64,000 bases of DNA from Hormoscilla sp. GUM202. Lineage in GTDB: Bacteria > Cyanobacteriota > Cyanobacteriia > Cyanobacteriales > Desertifilaceae. Below are positions 34,283 through 42,665 of this stretch, piece by piece. The translations under genes and the position numbers were made by a program. The stretch spans positions 62,001 through 126,000 of the forward strand of contig RFFC02000006.1 of assembly GCA_005518205.2 (NCBI GenBank). The letters are read 5' to 3'. Below the pieces are notes generated by a model. It saw only the letters and a list, made by a program, of their open reading frames with translations, did not search any database and had not been told where the DNA came from. The number at the start of each line of letters is the position of its first letter. Position 1 is the first letter of the stretch.

Positions 34283-34855
34283 CTAGACCACTACAAAATC
34301 AATGTCGGAGTAGGGGACAAAGAGATGGTCTTCCAGGTCAGAAGAACTGATGTTTCTGACCAAGCCAAGAGAATTACTCCCAGAGCTGATAAGAGCACCC
34401 CTGTTATTCACCGTCCCTCCTCGGAATTGATAGGAACTAACATCGGTGAAGGAAAGTTGGGAGTAGGTGAGACCTTCGGTGAGAGCGATCAGATCGGTCG
34501 TACTTCTTAAGCTGAAGTCTTCAATCACATTGAACCCTGGATCCCCAATGACGAAAGTGTCTTGTCCAGAGCCGCCGAAGAGAAGATCATCCCCTGACCC
34601 ACCCACAAGCAGGTCATCTCCATGGTTGCCTAACAACCGGTCATTACCGTCTCCACCCAAGAGACTGTCATTTCCCCCAAAGCCTTTCAAGGTGTCGTTT
34701 CCTCCATCCCCGGCGATCCAATCGTTGCCCACCTTCAGATTCACAGGGTAGTCAGGTCCTTGAGTCCGGGAAACCTTATTACTCCTGGTGATGGCATCAT
34801 CTTCATTGCCCCCAATGATTACCGTGCCATCTATACCAGCCACCTGAGCCACCAA
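34283..34855 (-). CDS. Orphan RTX tail 1
   Basis: 190 codons immediately downstream of cassette 1. It has the [20 protein letters not shown] variant with the [10 protein letters not shown] repeat form. Upstream spacer retains SNNEPILLVAQVAG-like coding sequence as in the full gene, but a one-base change breaks the frame further up. Starts only at TTG/GTG. Confidence 0.6.
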   Translation of the reverse strand: MVAQVAGIDGTVIIGGNEDDAITRSNKVSRTQGPDYPVNLKVGNDWIAGDGGNDTLKGFGGNDSLLGGDGNDRLLGNHGDDLLVGGSGDDLLFGGSGQDTFVIGDPGFNVIEDFSLRSTTDLIALTEGLTYSQLSFTDVSSYQFRGGTVNNRGALISSGSNSLGLVRNISSSDLEDHLFVPYSDIDFVVV

Positions 34856-34985
34856 CAGAATCGGTTCATTATTGGAGCGAGCGGCTTGGAAATGCCCCGA
34901 TAACCACCAGCCCCACCAAGCCCACCCTACTAAAGATTTTTATTTCACTGTCTAGGTACGTGGTAACTGATAACTGCTAACTGTT

Positions 34986-35423
34986 TCAACTCCTTTTCGC
35001 TATGAAGGCAATGTAAATAGCAAAGGCTATAAGTACACCGTGGTAGGCAAGTCTAGTAATAAAGGGAATATCATTATTAGGGGCTGTGCCAGAGTAATCT
35101 CCTGATATTTTTCCCCAAATAGTCTGATAGAAGTAGTAGGAGGAGCTACCAGAACCTGAGTCCCCTGGATTAAACAGTATTGTAACAATCTGAGTAATCA
35201 CAATCAGCTTTAGATAAGTCCAAAATAATTCCATGGGGATGTAAGTATCTGCTCTGAAAAAGCGGCCCACTATCAAAATGAGTATGGTCAAAAAAAATAA
35301 AATAATGCTAAATGATGTTTGAACCAAAATATTCCACCCTTGAGATGTAATGACAAATACAACAGAACTACAGATAAAGTAGATGAGCAACAGAAAAACA
35401 ATCAGTAACAAATTGACCTGCAT
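34986..35423 (-). CDS. Small multi-span membrane protein, cassette 1 (partner of the lipase)
   Basis: 145 residues from ATG 35423, 71 bases after the lipase stop, with AAAGGAG upstream. It is the most divergent family member in spans 1 and 2 (FICSSVVFVITSQGWNILVQ, FSIILFFLTILILIVG) yet keeps RFFRADTYIPMELFWTYLKL and the YYFYQTIW loop class. As the gene directly following the complete lipase it would be the cognate immunity or accessory protein if the cassette hypothesis holds. Alternatives: a lipase-folding helper or a secretion accessory. Confidence 0.75.
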   Translation of the reverse strand: MQVNLLLIVFLLLIYFICSSVVFVITSQGWNILVQTSFSIILFFLTILILIVGRFFRADTYIPMELFWTYLKLIVITQIVTILFNPGDSGSGSSSYYFYQTIWGKISGDYSGTAPNNDIPFITRLAYHGVLIAFAIYIAFIAKRS

Positions 35424-35494
35424 ATTAAACTCCTTTCAATTTAATAAGAAGGGTAGGGAACCGGGAACCCCAGCTCCTACACAACCCTCTATAA

Positions 35495-38272
35495 CTAGAC
35501 CACTACAACCGAATCAATGTCGGAGTAGGAGACAAAGAGATGGTCTTCCAGGTCAGAAGAACTGATGTTTCTGACCAAGCCGAGAGAATCACTCCCAGAG
35601 CTGATGAGAGCACCCCTGTTATTCACCGTTCCTCCTCGGAATTGATAGGAACTGACATCGGTGAAGGAAAGTTGGGAGTAGGTGAGACCTTCGGTGAGAG
35701 CAATCAGATCGGTCGTCCTTCCTAGGGTGAAGTCTTCAATGACGTTCAAACCTGAATGCCCAATGACGAAAGTGTCTTTTCCAGGGCCACCGAAGAGAAG
35801 GTCATCCCCTTCCTCACCCGCAAGCAGGTCATCTCCATGGTTGCCTAACAACCGGTCATTATCGTCTCCACCCAAGAGACTGTCATTTCCCCCAAAACCT
35901 TTCAAGGTGTCGTTTCCTCCATCCCCGGCGATCCAATCGTTGCCCACATTCAGATTCACAGGGTAGTCAGGTCCTTGAGTCAGAGAAACCTTATTACTCC
36001 TGGTGATGGCATCATCTTCATTACCCCCAATGATTACCGTGCCGTTTATCCCTGCCACCTGAGCCACCAACAGAATCGGTTCATTATTGGAGCGAGCGGC
36101 TTTGATAATGCCCCGATAACCACCAGCCCCAATTTGCCGATTATCCAGTATTTGGAACTGGTCTAACCCGAGGCGATCTACTGATTCGTAGGTGCTGGAA
36201 CCAAATAACCTGCCCAATAAACTAGGCCGGTTGGGTCCGATACTATGGGTCAAAAGGTGACCGTAAGTGCGCGTAACCCATTGATGTTCGTTCGGAGAAT
36301 CTAGTGGTAGTGAGTTATATTCAATTTGAAAAGCCTCGTGAGCAGTTACAGCGTAGCCCTGATTGCCAGCAACACTCCGGGCACCATTGAAAGCCCTGGA
36401 AAATTTGGCAACAGAATTGAGGGGTTGAGGTTCCTGGTCCCCTTCTACCCTGCCATCCAGATCGTATGGCCTATTGCCAGAAGCGGTAAGCGCTGAAGCC
36501 GGGTCAAGAGCAATGATCGTCTCCACTCCGTAACCATTACCGGGAATGACCGAAAGACCGTCCCGGTAGATTCTCCCGATTTCCGAGGCCACGTAAGACC
36601 CAAGGCTGTGGCCCACTAAAATGAGGTCCGATGGATCCACGTTGTATTCTTCCCGTAAAGCCCTGGCGGCGAACTCGGCAACCGGGGTAATCCAGGTAGC
36701 AGCAGGAAAATTGGCCACACTAGGAAGACCACCTGACCGTGCCGCTTCTCGCCAATCCAATGCCAAGACCCGGTCATCGCTGTCCGCCGTACCTGTCACT
36801 GTTTGAACCAGTTCAGCCAGTGAACTCGTCTCTTCATCCAGGTTCCCATTCCAGCCGTGAATCACCACCCAGGTTTTCCCCAAACTGCTGCCACTTTGAC
36901 CTTCCCGGAAGCCAACGGCTCGAACAGTGGGGTCTTCCCTGAGATAGTCGCTATCCAGTGGTTTCTCTTTATCCTGAGACAGGTTGACGTCGGTGCTACC
37001 TCCCCAAATAACTCCTTGAACAGGCAAAATTGCTGGGTCAAGGTAAGCGGGACGAGATTCCCGGGAAAGGGGTGGATTAAATGGTCCGGTCAAATCCGTG
37101 ACAATATGAACCGGTTTATCCACACCAAAGTTGGATGAGTAGAGCTGAATCAAGTTGTCTTGCCGGTTGTAGCTCTTGACTTTCACCCTTCCCACAACAT
37201 TTTCTTCCGGGTTATCCAAATCTACATAGTCACCGGAAAACTGGCTGAGAATGTAGTCTGCATCCCCACTGTCAGGGCTAATCAAGAAGGCATCACCTAC
37301 GCTTCGCCATTGGGTTTCCGGTTCAAATGGGTCTAAAATGTCAGTGTCTCCTACAGTGACTTCCGGCCTTCGCCGCAGGGTATTATCCAGGGTGGAAAAG
37401 TCACCCATACCCCACCCACTAGTGCGGTTCGGGTCCCCAACCTGGCCAAATGAATCTACAATTTGGATCCCTTTCTTCAAAACAATGGCATCATTGCCGT
37501 TGAAAATCAGATTGACGCTGGTCTGGTCCGACTCAATCAACAGCTCTCGAACTGCTTGGGTGTGAGAAATAGTGAACTTTCCCCCAATGGGAATGGAGCC
37601 GGTTAGCTTGGTGCTATACTCAGGAGACAAACTGCCATTGGAGTAGATTTCCAGGCTAAAGTCTCCTGCTGCTAAGTCAATAGCTTCGGCGGAGCCGTTA
37701 AAGAGTTCCAGAGACTTGTTCCAGCTTTCCCCCTCCTCATATTTGGAAATAATTAACCCCAAGGGTATGGGAGGGAGTGTAGGGGCAATACCCAGGTGAT
37801 TGATTGTACCCAGTGCCAAACCATGCCATTCGTTGCTTGGGTTAAAAGGATCGCCGGCAGAGATATTGAGGGGAACATCAAATCGACGCCGGAGAGTATT
37901 GTCTTGGGTGGAGGTCAGTCCAGAACCCCACTCTGTTCCGGGATCCTGTCCGACCCGACCAATAGCGTCTATTTCGACTCCACCCTGAGCTAAAACTATA
38001 GCATCATTTCCGTTGAAGGCTACATATCCGTGGGTTTGGTCGGAAAGAGATGTAATGGCCGAGCTGGCTCGGGGATCGGCAATAACGAAAACCTCACCCG
38101 GCTGGACGAGCCCTTGGAGCTGGATTGAGCGAAACCAACTTTGACCATTATGGTAGACCCGCAGTCTGTATTCACCGTCTTCCAGGTCGATCGCTGTTGG
38201 GCCATAATTAAACAGCTCGATGGCCTTATCCCAGCTCTCTCCCTCTACATACTCTGAAATCAGCAATGTCAT
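35495..38272 (-). CDS. Secreted RTX lipase-like protein with two lamin-tail domains
   Basis: 925 residues. Two lamin-tail-like domains come first (about 1-130, SEYVEGESWDKAIELFN; and about 170-330, SKYEEGESWNKSLELFN). Next is an alpha/beta hydrolase of the pancreatic-lipase type (about 400-720) with VIHGWNGN, nucleophile elbow LVGHSLGSYVAS (Ser ~555), the acid in IALDPASALT (~588) and a candidate His in GHLLTHSIG. From ~730 the RTX tail follows: [18 protein letters not shown] repeats binding Ca2+, then a type I secretion-type C-terminus. There is no signal peptide, as expected for type I export. Predicted extracellular lipase or phospholipase; its 3' end seeded the downstream cassette array. 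Confidence 0.9.
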   Translation of the reverse strand: MTLLISEYVEGESWDKAIELFNYGPTAIDLEDGEYRLRVYHNGQSWFRSIQLQGLVQPGEVFVIADPRASSAITSLSDQTHGYVAFNGNDAIVLAQGGVEIDAIGRVGQDPGTEWGSGLTSTQDNTLRRRFDVPLNISAGDPFNPSNEWHGLALGTINHLGIAPTLPPIPLGLIISKYEEGESWNKSLELFNGSAEAIDLAAGDFSLEIYSNGSLSPEYSTKLTGSIPIGGKFTISHTQAVRELLIESDQTSVNLIFNGNDAIVLKKGIQIVDSFGQVGDPNRTSGWGMGDFSTLDNTLRRRPEVTVGDTDILDPFEPETQWRSVGDAFLISPDSGDADYILSQFSGDYVDLDNPEENVVGRVKVKSYNRQDNLIQLYSSNFGVDKPVHIVTDLTGPFNPPLSRESRPAYLDPAILPVQGVIWGGSTDVNLSQDKEKPLDSDYLREDPTVRAVGFREGQSGSSLGKTWVVIHGWNGNLDEETSSLAELVQTVTGTADSDDRVLALDWREAARSGGLPSVANFPAATWITPVAEFAARALREEYNVDPSDLILVGHSLGSYVASEIGRIYRDGLSVIPGNGYGVETIIALDPASALTASGNRPYDLDGRVEGDQEPQPLNSVAKFSRAFNGARSVAGNQGYAVTAHEAFQIEYNSLPLDSPNEHQWVTRTYGHLLTHSIGPNRPSLLGRLFGSSTYESVDRLGLDQFQILDNRQIGAGGYRGIIKAARSNNEPILLVAQVAGINGTVIIGGNEDDAITRSNKVSLTQGPDYPVNLNVGNDWIAGDGGNDTLKGFGGNDSLLGGDDNDRLLGNHGDDLLAGEEGDDLLFGGPGKDTFVIGHSGLNVIEDFTLGRTTDLIALTEGLTYSQLSFTDVSSYQFRGGTVNNRGALISSGSDSLGLVRNISSSDLEDHLFVSYSDIDSVVVV

Positions 38273-38350
38273 GTTGTACCTTTGATTGTGCTCTAATTTT
38301 TTTCACATACCATATGTGACTGTAATTGTAGCATAGATGGTAAAGTAGGT

Positions 38351-38515
38351 ATGACAAGGGATAGCTTCAACCTGGTCGTTAATAGGGATCCGGTGGTAGT
38401 CAAGCCGATCGCCGACCAAACGGCAAGCACAGGAGAAGATTTCTGCTTGACAGTTCCTGGCGATACCTTTCATGACCCAGGATGGGTCGCCTCTACCGGA
38501 CTGGTTGAGTTTTGA
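38351..38515 (+). pseudogene. Cadherin/Ig-like repeat domain fragment
   Basis: A 54-codon plus-strand frame reads DSFNLVVNRDPVVVKPIADQ and TASTGEDFCLTVPGDTFHDP, the boundary between two He_PIG/cadherin-like repeats found in very large secreted proteins. Nothing of the parent gene remains around it. It sits back-to-back with the lipase start. Confidence 0.55.
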
Positions 38516-38589
38516 GCCAGCTACGGGTGAGTTTACTGGTACTCTTGGCAAGGTCGATATCAGCAGCATCTACATTACTGTTACAGCTG

Positions 38590-39663
38590 ATGATGGTCGT
38601 GGCGGTGTCGGATGTAACCGAGGATGAATGGCCGCTGAGGGTGCGCAGTTCCCACAGTTTGATGTTATTGTCTCTACTGCCACTGACAAGAGTCTTTCCA
38701 TCGGGGGCGATCGCTACGGATTTAACATTGTTTGAATGCCGGCTGAGGGTTCTGAAACTGCGATTATATAATATGTAATCATATACCTTGGCAAGACGGC
38801 GGTACACAGCCCGCGCTATCAAGTAAGCAATAAACAAAAGACTGCCTGGGCAGGTCGGGCCCGATCGCGGTCCAGGAGGCAATTTCCCAGGGATTATAAT
38901 CAGAAGATTCAACTAGAATCGCGGGTTGATGATTTAAATAGGTGTTAATGGGAATACCCCACTTAAAAGTATTCACCTCCACCAAATTAGAACTATCCGT
39001 CGAGTTAGGAATATCCGCCGAGTTAGGATCTGACGCCACGGTAAACTGTTCCTTGGTGAGACCGTGAACTGCGATCGCCTTACCTGTGGCATCCACAACA
39101 GGTGCGCCACTCATGCCCCGTTCAGTGGTAGCGCTATAGGCAATAGCATAGCCTTAGCTTTAGGTGCAGGTACCGACAACTAGCCGCTTATTTGCCCAAG
39201 CAGGTACCGACAACTAGCCGCTTAAAAGTGGTAGTCCAGTTGAATGCCATCGGCAGGATAACCCAAGACATGGATCTGCTGACCGGGCTGCACTTGATTG
39301 GAGTCTCCCAAGGGAATAGATTTATAAGGGCAGTTTTTCCGGTCAGGTCGAAAGGTGACCGCCGCTAAATCCAGACTCCAATCGCCTATGGATGGTAATA
39401 TCTTGGGAAATGGGTTTATCCTGGAAGTACAGCCTGTAATTGGTCTGGGGAGGCAAGACATGATTTACAGTCAGGACAGTGCAGACCCCTTTTGGTCCAG
39501 GAATGAAAAAACCCGTGCCATGTCCGTCTTCGCCAACCTGTCTAATCAGAACCACGCTATCCTCGATCTGGTTGTAAATCTGGGGAGGAGATTTCTGACC
39601 AGCACAACTGGCTCCGGATAAGGCCATCATACTCCCACTAATCAGCCTGCGCCAAAACTTCAT
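38590..39663 (-). pseudogene. Trypsin-like serine protease with WD40 repeats, broken
   Basis: Several minus-strand frames reconstruct one gene. From ATG 39663: an N-terminal signal-like segment, IEDSVVLIRQVGEDGHGTGF and CTVLTVNHVL (His of the triad). After a frameshift near 39350: LDLAAVTFRPDRKNCPYKSI (Asp). After a 25-bp repeat insertion near 39166-39224: YSATTERGMSGAPVVDATGK (Ser, GMSGAPV). Then, after another shift near 38880, a membrane segment and WD40 repeats (NVKSVAIAPDGKTLVSGSRD). All three triad regions survive in pieces but no intact frame does. Similar fusions in cyanobacteria couple proteolysis to WD40 scaffolds. Confidence 0.75.
39166..39224. repeat. 25-bp direct repeat interrupting the protease gene
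   Basis: GCAGGTACCGACAACTAGCC plus GCTTA occurs at 39166-39190 and again at 39200-39224. It introduces stop codons exactly where the protease frame breaks. Confidence 0.85.
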
Positions 39664-39684
39664 AAGCAATTCAAAATTACCCAA

Positions 39685-40478
39685 ATCGCAGTTCTGTGAA
39701 TTAGACCGTTTGTAGTAAGCACTAAAGTGCTTCCCCTTTGTCTGGGCGATCGCAGTTCTGTGAATTATACAAGCTTTCGGTGCGATCGCATAGCCCTAAT
39801 TATACTCCGAACGGTCAGGAACTGCGCTTTTCTCCACAACCATGATATCGCCCCCCGATCGCCTTCAGACCAGCGAATATGCCCGCAGTGTGCAGTGTAC
39901 CTGCGACCAGTTCCTTATCCCTAACAATTTCCACAAGGAATGTAGAGATGCGAACGCTAAGCATCTCTACAGAAAATATCCTTGTAATAAGCAGATCGCA
40001 GACATTTTTATATTAGCATAAATTTTGCTATTCTCAACCCCATTCGGAGATTTATTTCAAATAAATTATCATTTTTATCTAACAATTTACACGAGGAATG
40101 TAGAGACACTCACCCTTGCATCTCTACATAAAATTTGCTTATTACAAGTCTCCAGACGCGAGATATTAATTATAACATAGATTCATTGTCAACCAGGTTT
40201 TGAAGTTTTTTCAGAAATGAATTTCAAAACTGGGTTTCTGGGTTACTGGTGAATAATGCACCGGCTTTCTCCGAGAGCAAAATAAATCACGATTTTTCAT
40301 TTTTTCGCCGGCAGCTCGATAGAAAAATATTAAATTATTCTGGATATATCAATATTTAGCAAATGCCGATATGGGATAATTGTTAAGAATGCCACAGAAA
40401 GGATAAAAAAGTGCTCAATTGGCAATGTTGCAGATCTGATGTTACAATCGAAGCAGATGTGTGAGGTGTAATCTAACC
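39685..40478. other. Non-coding region with dispersed palindromes
   Basis: No gene seen. It contains GCACTAAAGTGC (39719-39730), two diverged copies of an element with AGGAATGTAGAGA...CATCTCTAC ends (39938-39975 and 40094-40130), each a hairpin GTAGAGATGC/GCATCTCTAC, and long AT-rich tracts. The ribosome region before 40479 is GAGGTG. Confidence 0.6.
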
Positions 40479-40817
40479 ATGACAGAATTTCTAGATTTTC
40501 TCAAGCATAAATATGCTTATGTCGCGATCGGGGAATTCCAGCCCGGCAAGTTTGACGAGGCGAAGCAGCTTTATGAAAAAGTCGTAGCCACCTATGGCCA
40601 AGGCTTCGGAGGATCCTATCTGCTGCAAGAACCGGGAACCGATAAAAGCATCGCCATCATCTTTTGGTCAAGCGTAGAAGAGATGGGAACTAATAAAAAT
40701 GACGTTCATGAGGCGATCGTCAAGGAAATATCCCATTTGTTAGTGGAACCAGCGACGACATCAATATATGAAGTATGCAGCACCTTCGATCCTCCCGCAA
40801 GCCAGTCAGAAGCCTAA
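40479..40817 (+). CDS. Conserved hypothetical, dimeric alpha/beta-barrel-like
   Basis: 112 residues from ATG 40479 (the frame opens 18 bases earlier at 40461, but this Met sits 10-12 bases after GAGGTG). The pattern AYVAIGEFQPGKFDEAKQLY, GFGGSYLLQEPGTDKSIAII and FWSSVEEM matches the ferredoxin-like fold of antibiotic-biosynthesis-monooxygenase-type proteins (strand, helix, strand, strand). A function cannot be named. Confidence 0.65.
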   Translation: MTEFLDFLKHKYAYVAIGEFQPGKFDEAKQLYEKVVATYGQGFGGSYLLQEPGTDKSIAIIFWSSVEEMGTNKNDVHEAIVKEISHLLVEPATTSIYEVCSTFDPPASQSEA

Positions 40818-40904
40818 GTTGACATAGGGATCGTCTCAATGCCAGAATTAAGAAACCCTGTTTTTTGCTCATACCGGGTTAGAGGGCTACTAGTGAATCA
40901 GCCC

Positions 40905-40985
40905 TCTAAGGTCGGGAAAGACTAAGTCTTTACTACGAACGAGGAACAGAGGTAAAGACTAAAGCCTTTACTACGAACTACTAAC
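40905..40985. repeat. Dispersed GACTAAGTC / TACTACGAAC repeat pair
   Basis: Two imperfect copies (AAGACTAAGTCTTTACTACG and AAGACTAAAGCCTTTACTAC) lie just before cysS. They belong to the same family as the tandem cluster at 20706. Confidence 0.75.
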
Positions 40986-41003
40986 TCAATCAATGACACT
41001 CTC

Positions 41004-42449
41004 ATGACATTAAAGCTGTACAACACTCTCTCCCGCACAGAATCTCCCTTTTCTCCCCTATCACCTCCCCAGGTCCGCATCTATTGCTGTGGCGTCACGG
41101 TCTACGACTACTGCCATTTGGGTCACGCCCGGTCCTATATAGTCTGGGATACCCTCCGCCGCTATCTCCAATGGTGCGGTTTCCAGGTTAATTATGTTCA
41201 GAATTTTACCGATATTGATGACAAGATTCTCAACCGGGCCCGCCAAACAGGTTCCACTATGCAAGCAGTGGCATCACACTTCACTCAGACCTATTTTGAA
41301 GATATGGCCCGCCTGAATGTCCTGGAAGCTGATGAATATCCCCGCGCCACCCACGCGATCGATGGCATTCAACGCTTGATCCACGAGTTGGAACAGAAAG
41401 GCTATGCCTACCCAGCTGATGGAGATGTATATTACCATGTACGCCAATATCCCCAATACGGTAAACTTTCCCGACGTCAGTTGGAAGAGATGCAAACCGG
41501 TGCTAGCGGACGGGTGCAGGTGGCAGTCGATGAGGCCCAGAAGAAAAAAGACCCCTATGATTTTGCCCTCTGGAAGGCGGCCAAACCAGAAGAACCCAGT
41601 TGGCCATCTCCTTGGGGTGCCGGTCGCCCCGGATGGCATATCGAATGTTCCGCCATGGTGCGCGATCGCCTGGGGGACTCCATCGACATTCATTGCGGCG
41701 GCGCGGATCTGATCTTCCCCCACCACGAGAATGAAATTGCTCAGTCTGAAGCTGTAACCGGTAAGCCCCTAGCTCAATACTGGCTCCATAATGGCTTCGT
41801 GACAGTCAATGGCGAAAAGATGTCCAAATCCTTGGGCAATTTTACCACCATCCGTCAGCTGTTGGATGGGGAAAATGCTCCCTCACCAATGGCTGTCCGC
41901 TTGTTTGTCCTCCAGGGACATTACCGCAAACCTATCGATTTTACTCCTGAGGCGATCGCCTCGGCCCAAAACAGCTGGGAAACTCTCAAAGATGGGTTGC
42001 TTTTCTGCCAAAAGTATGGTCAAAAACTAGAATTGACAGAGACCGGGTCGGTGTTAAAAGAATCCGTTGCCAAATTTCAGACGGCGATGGATGACGATCT
42101 GAACACCCCTGGCGCTTTGGCAGTTTTGTTTGAACTGGCAAAAGAACTCAAGCGGGAGGGAAATATCCTCGTTCATGCCGGAATTACAGAAATCGACCCC
42201 CAAATACTCCAAGAACAGTGGTATACTCTGGTAAGCTTGGCAAAAGTATTAGGTTTAGAAGCCGGTGAAGAAAAAACAGCAGCTGATGGTTTAAGTGATG
42301 CGGAAATAGAAGCATTGATTGAGCAACGTTCCCAAGCTAGGAAAGCTAAGAACTTTGCTGAGGGCGATCGGATCCGCAACGAACTGCAAGCCCGAGGAAT
42401 CACCCTGCTTGATAAACCGGGTGGCATAACTAGCTGGCACCGCAAATAA
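41004..42449 (+). CDS. cysS: Cysteinyl-tRNA synthetase
   Basis: 481 residues, full family length. Class I signatures: HIGH variant CHLGHARSY (about residues 36-44) and KMSKS in GEKMSKSLGNF (about 271-281). Zinc-site residues Cys28 region (IYCCGVTVYDYC), HIECSAM and HHENEIAQSEA are present. It charges tRNA-Cys in the cytosol. The C-terminal SQARKAKNFAEGDRIRNEL is the usual tRNA-binding helix. It is monocistronic, with A+T-rich repeats after it. Confidence 0.98.
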   Translation: MTLKLYNTLSRTESPFSPLSPPQVRIYCCGVTVYDYCHLGHARSYIVWDTLRRYLQWCGFQVNYVQNFTDIDDKILNRARQTGSTMQAVASHFTQTYFEDMARLNVLEADEYPRATHAIDGIQRLIHELEQKGYAYPADGDVYYHVRQYPQYGKLSRRQLEEMQTGASGRVQVAVDEAQKKKDPYDFALWKAAKPEEPSWPSPWGAGRPGWHIECSAMVRDRLGDSIDIHCGGADLIFPHHENEIAQSEAVTGKPLAQYWLHNGFVTVNGEKMSKSLGNFTTIRQLLDGENAPSPMAVRLFVLQGHYRKPIDFTPEAIASAQNSWETLKDGLLFCQKYGQKLELTETGSVLKESVAKFQTAMDDDLNTPGALAVLFELAKELKREGNILVHAGITEIDPQILQEQWYTLVSLAKVLGLEAGEEKTAADGLSDAEIEALIEQRSQARKAKNFAEGDRIRNELQARGITLLDKPGGITSWHRK

Positions 42450-42459
42450 AAGTTGCCTA

Positions 42460-42536
42460 GTTGATTGTTGATTGTGAAAATAATTAATCGGGCAAGATAT
42501 TGCTGAGAATACATCATCAACCATCAACAATCAACA
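42460..42536. repeat. Inverted repeat after cysS
   Basis: GTTGATTGTTGATTGTG (from 42460) is complemented by CATCAACAATCAAC near 42521-42536, giving a long-loop hairpin with AT-rich flanks; it may end the cysS transcript. A common cyanobacterial TTGATTGTTGA-type repeat. Confidence 0.5.
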
Positions 42537-42665
42537 AGCACCGAGATTTTTTTTAAAATCTGTAAACTTTGGCAAAGAGAAAAAATGATAAGTGGTAATC
42601 ATTCAACTATAACTGACAACCAACAACTGACAACATACTTAATATTTAATACTTAATAGCTAATC

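Larger units (their letters stand above)
29672..35494 (-). repeat. Tandem array of RTX-tail/membrane-protein cassettes (~1.2 kb unit)
   Basis: Downstream of the RTX lipase the same block repeats: [small membrane gene][~100-130 bp][RTX-tail ORF][~70 bp]. Membrane-gene stops are at 34986, 33768, 32574, 31344 and 30144; RTX-tail stops are at 34283, 33091, 31870 and 30670, with a sixth tail cut at about 29680. Unit lengths are 1192 to 1230 bp. Non-coding spacers (e.g. AGGGTAGGGAACCGGGAACC) are also repeated. Confidence 0.95.

Noticed and set aside
30854-35966. Series of 94-codon plus-strand frames (Pro/Ser-rich) in each RTX tail
   Set aside because: Antisense shadows of the GGNDxLxGG repeats; their regularity comes from the RTX coding sequence.
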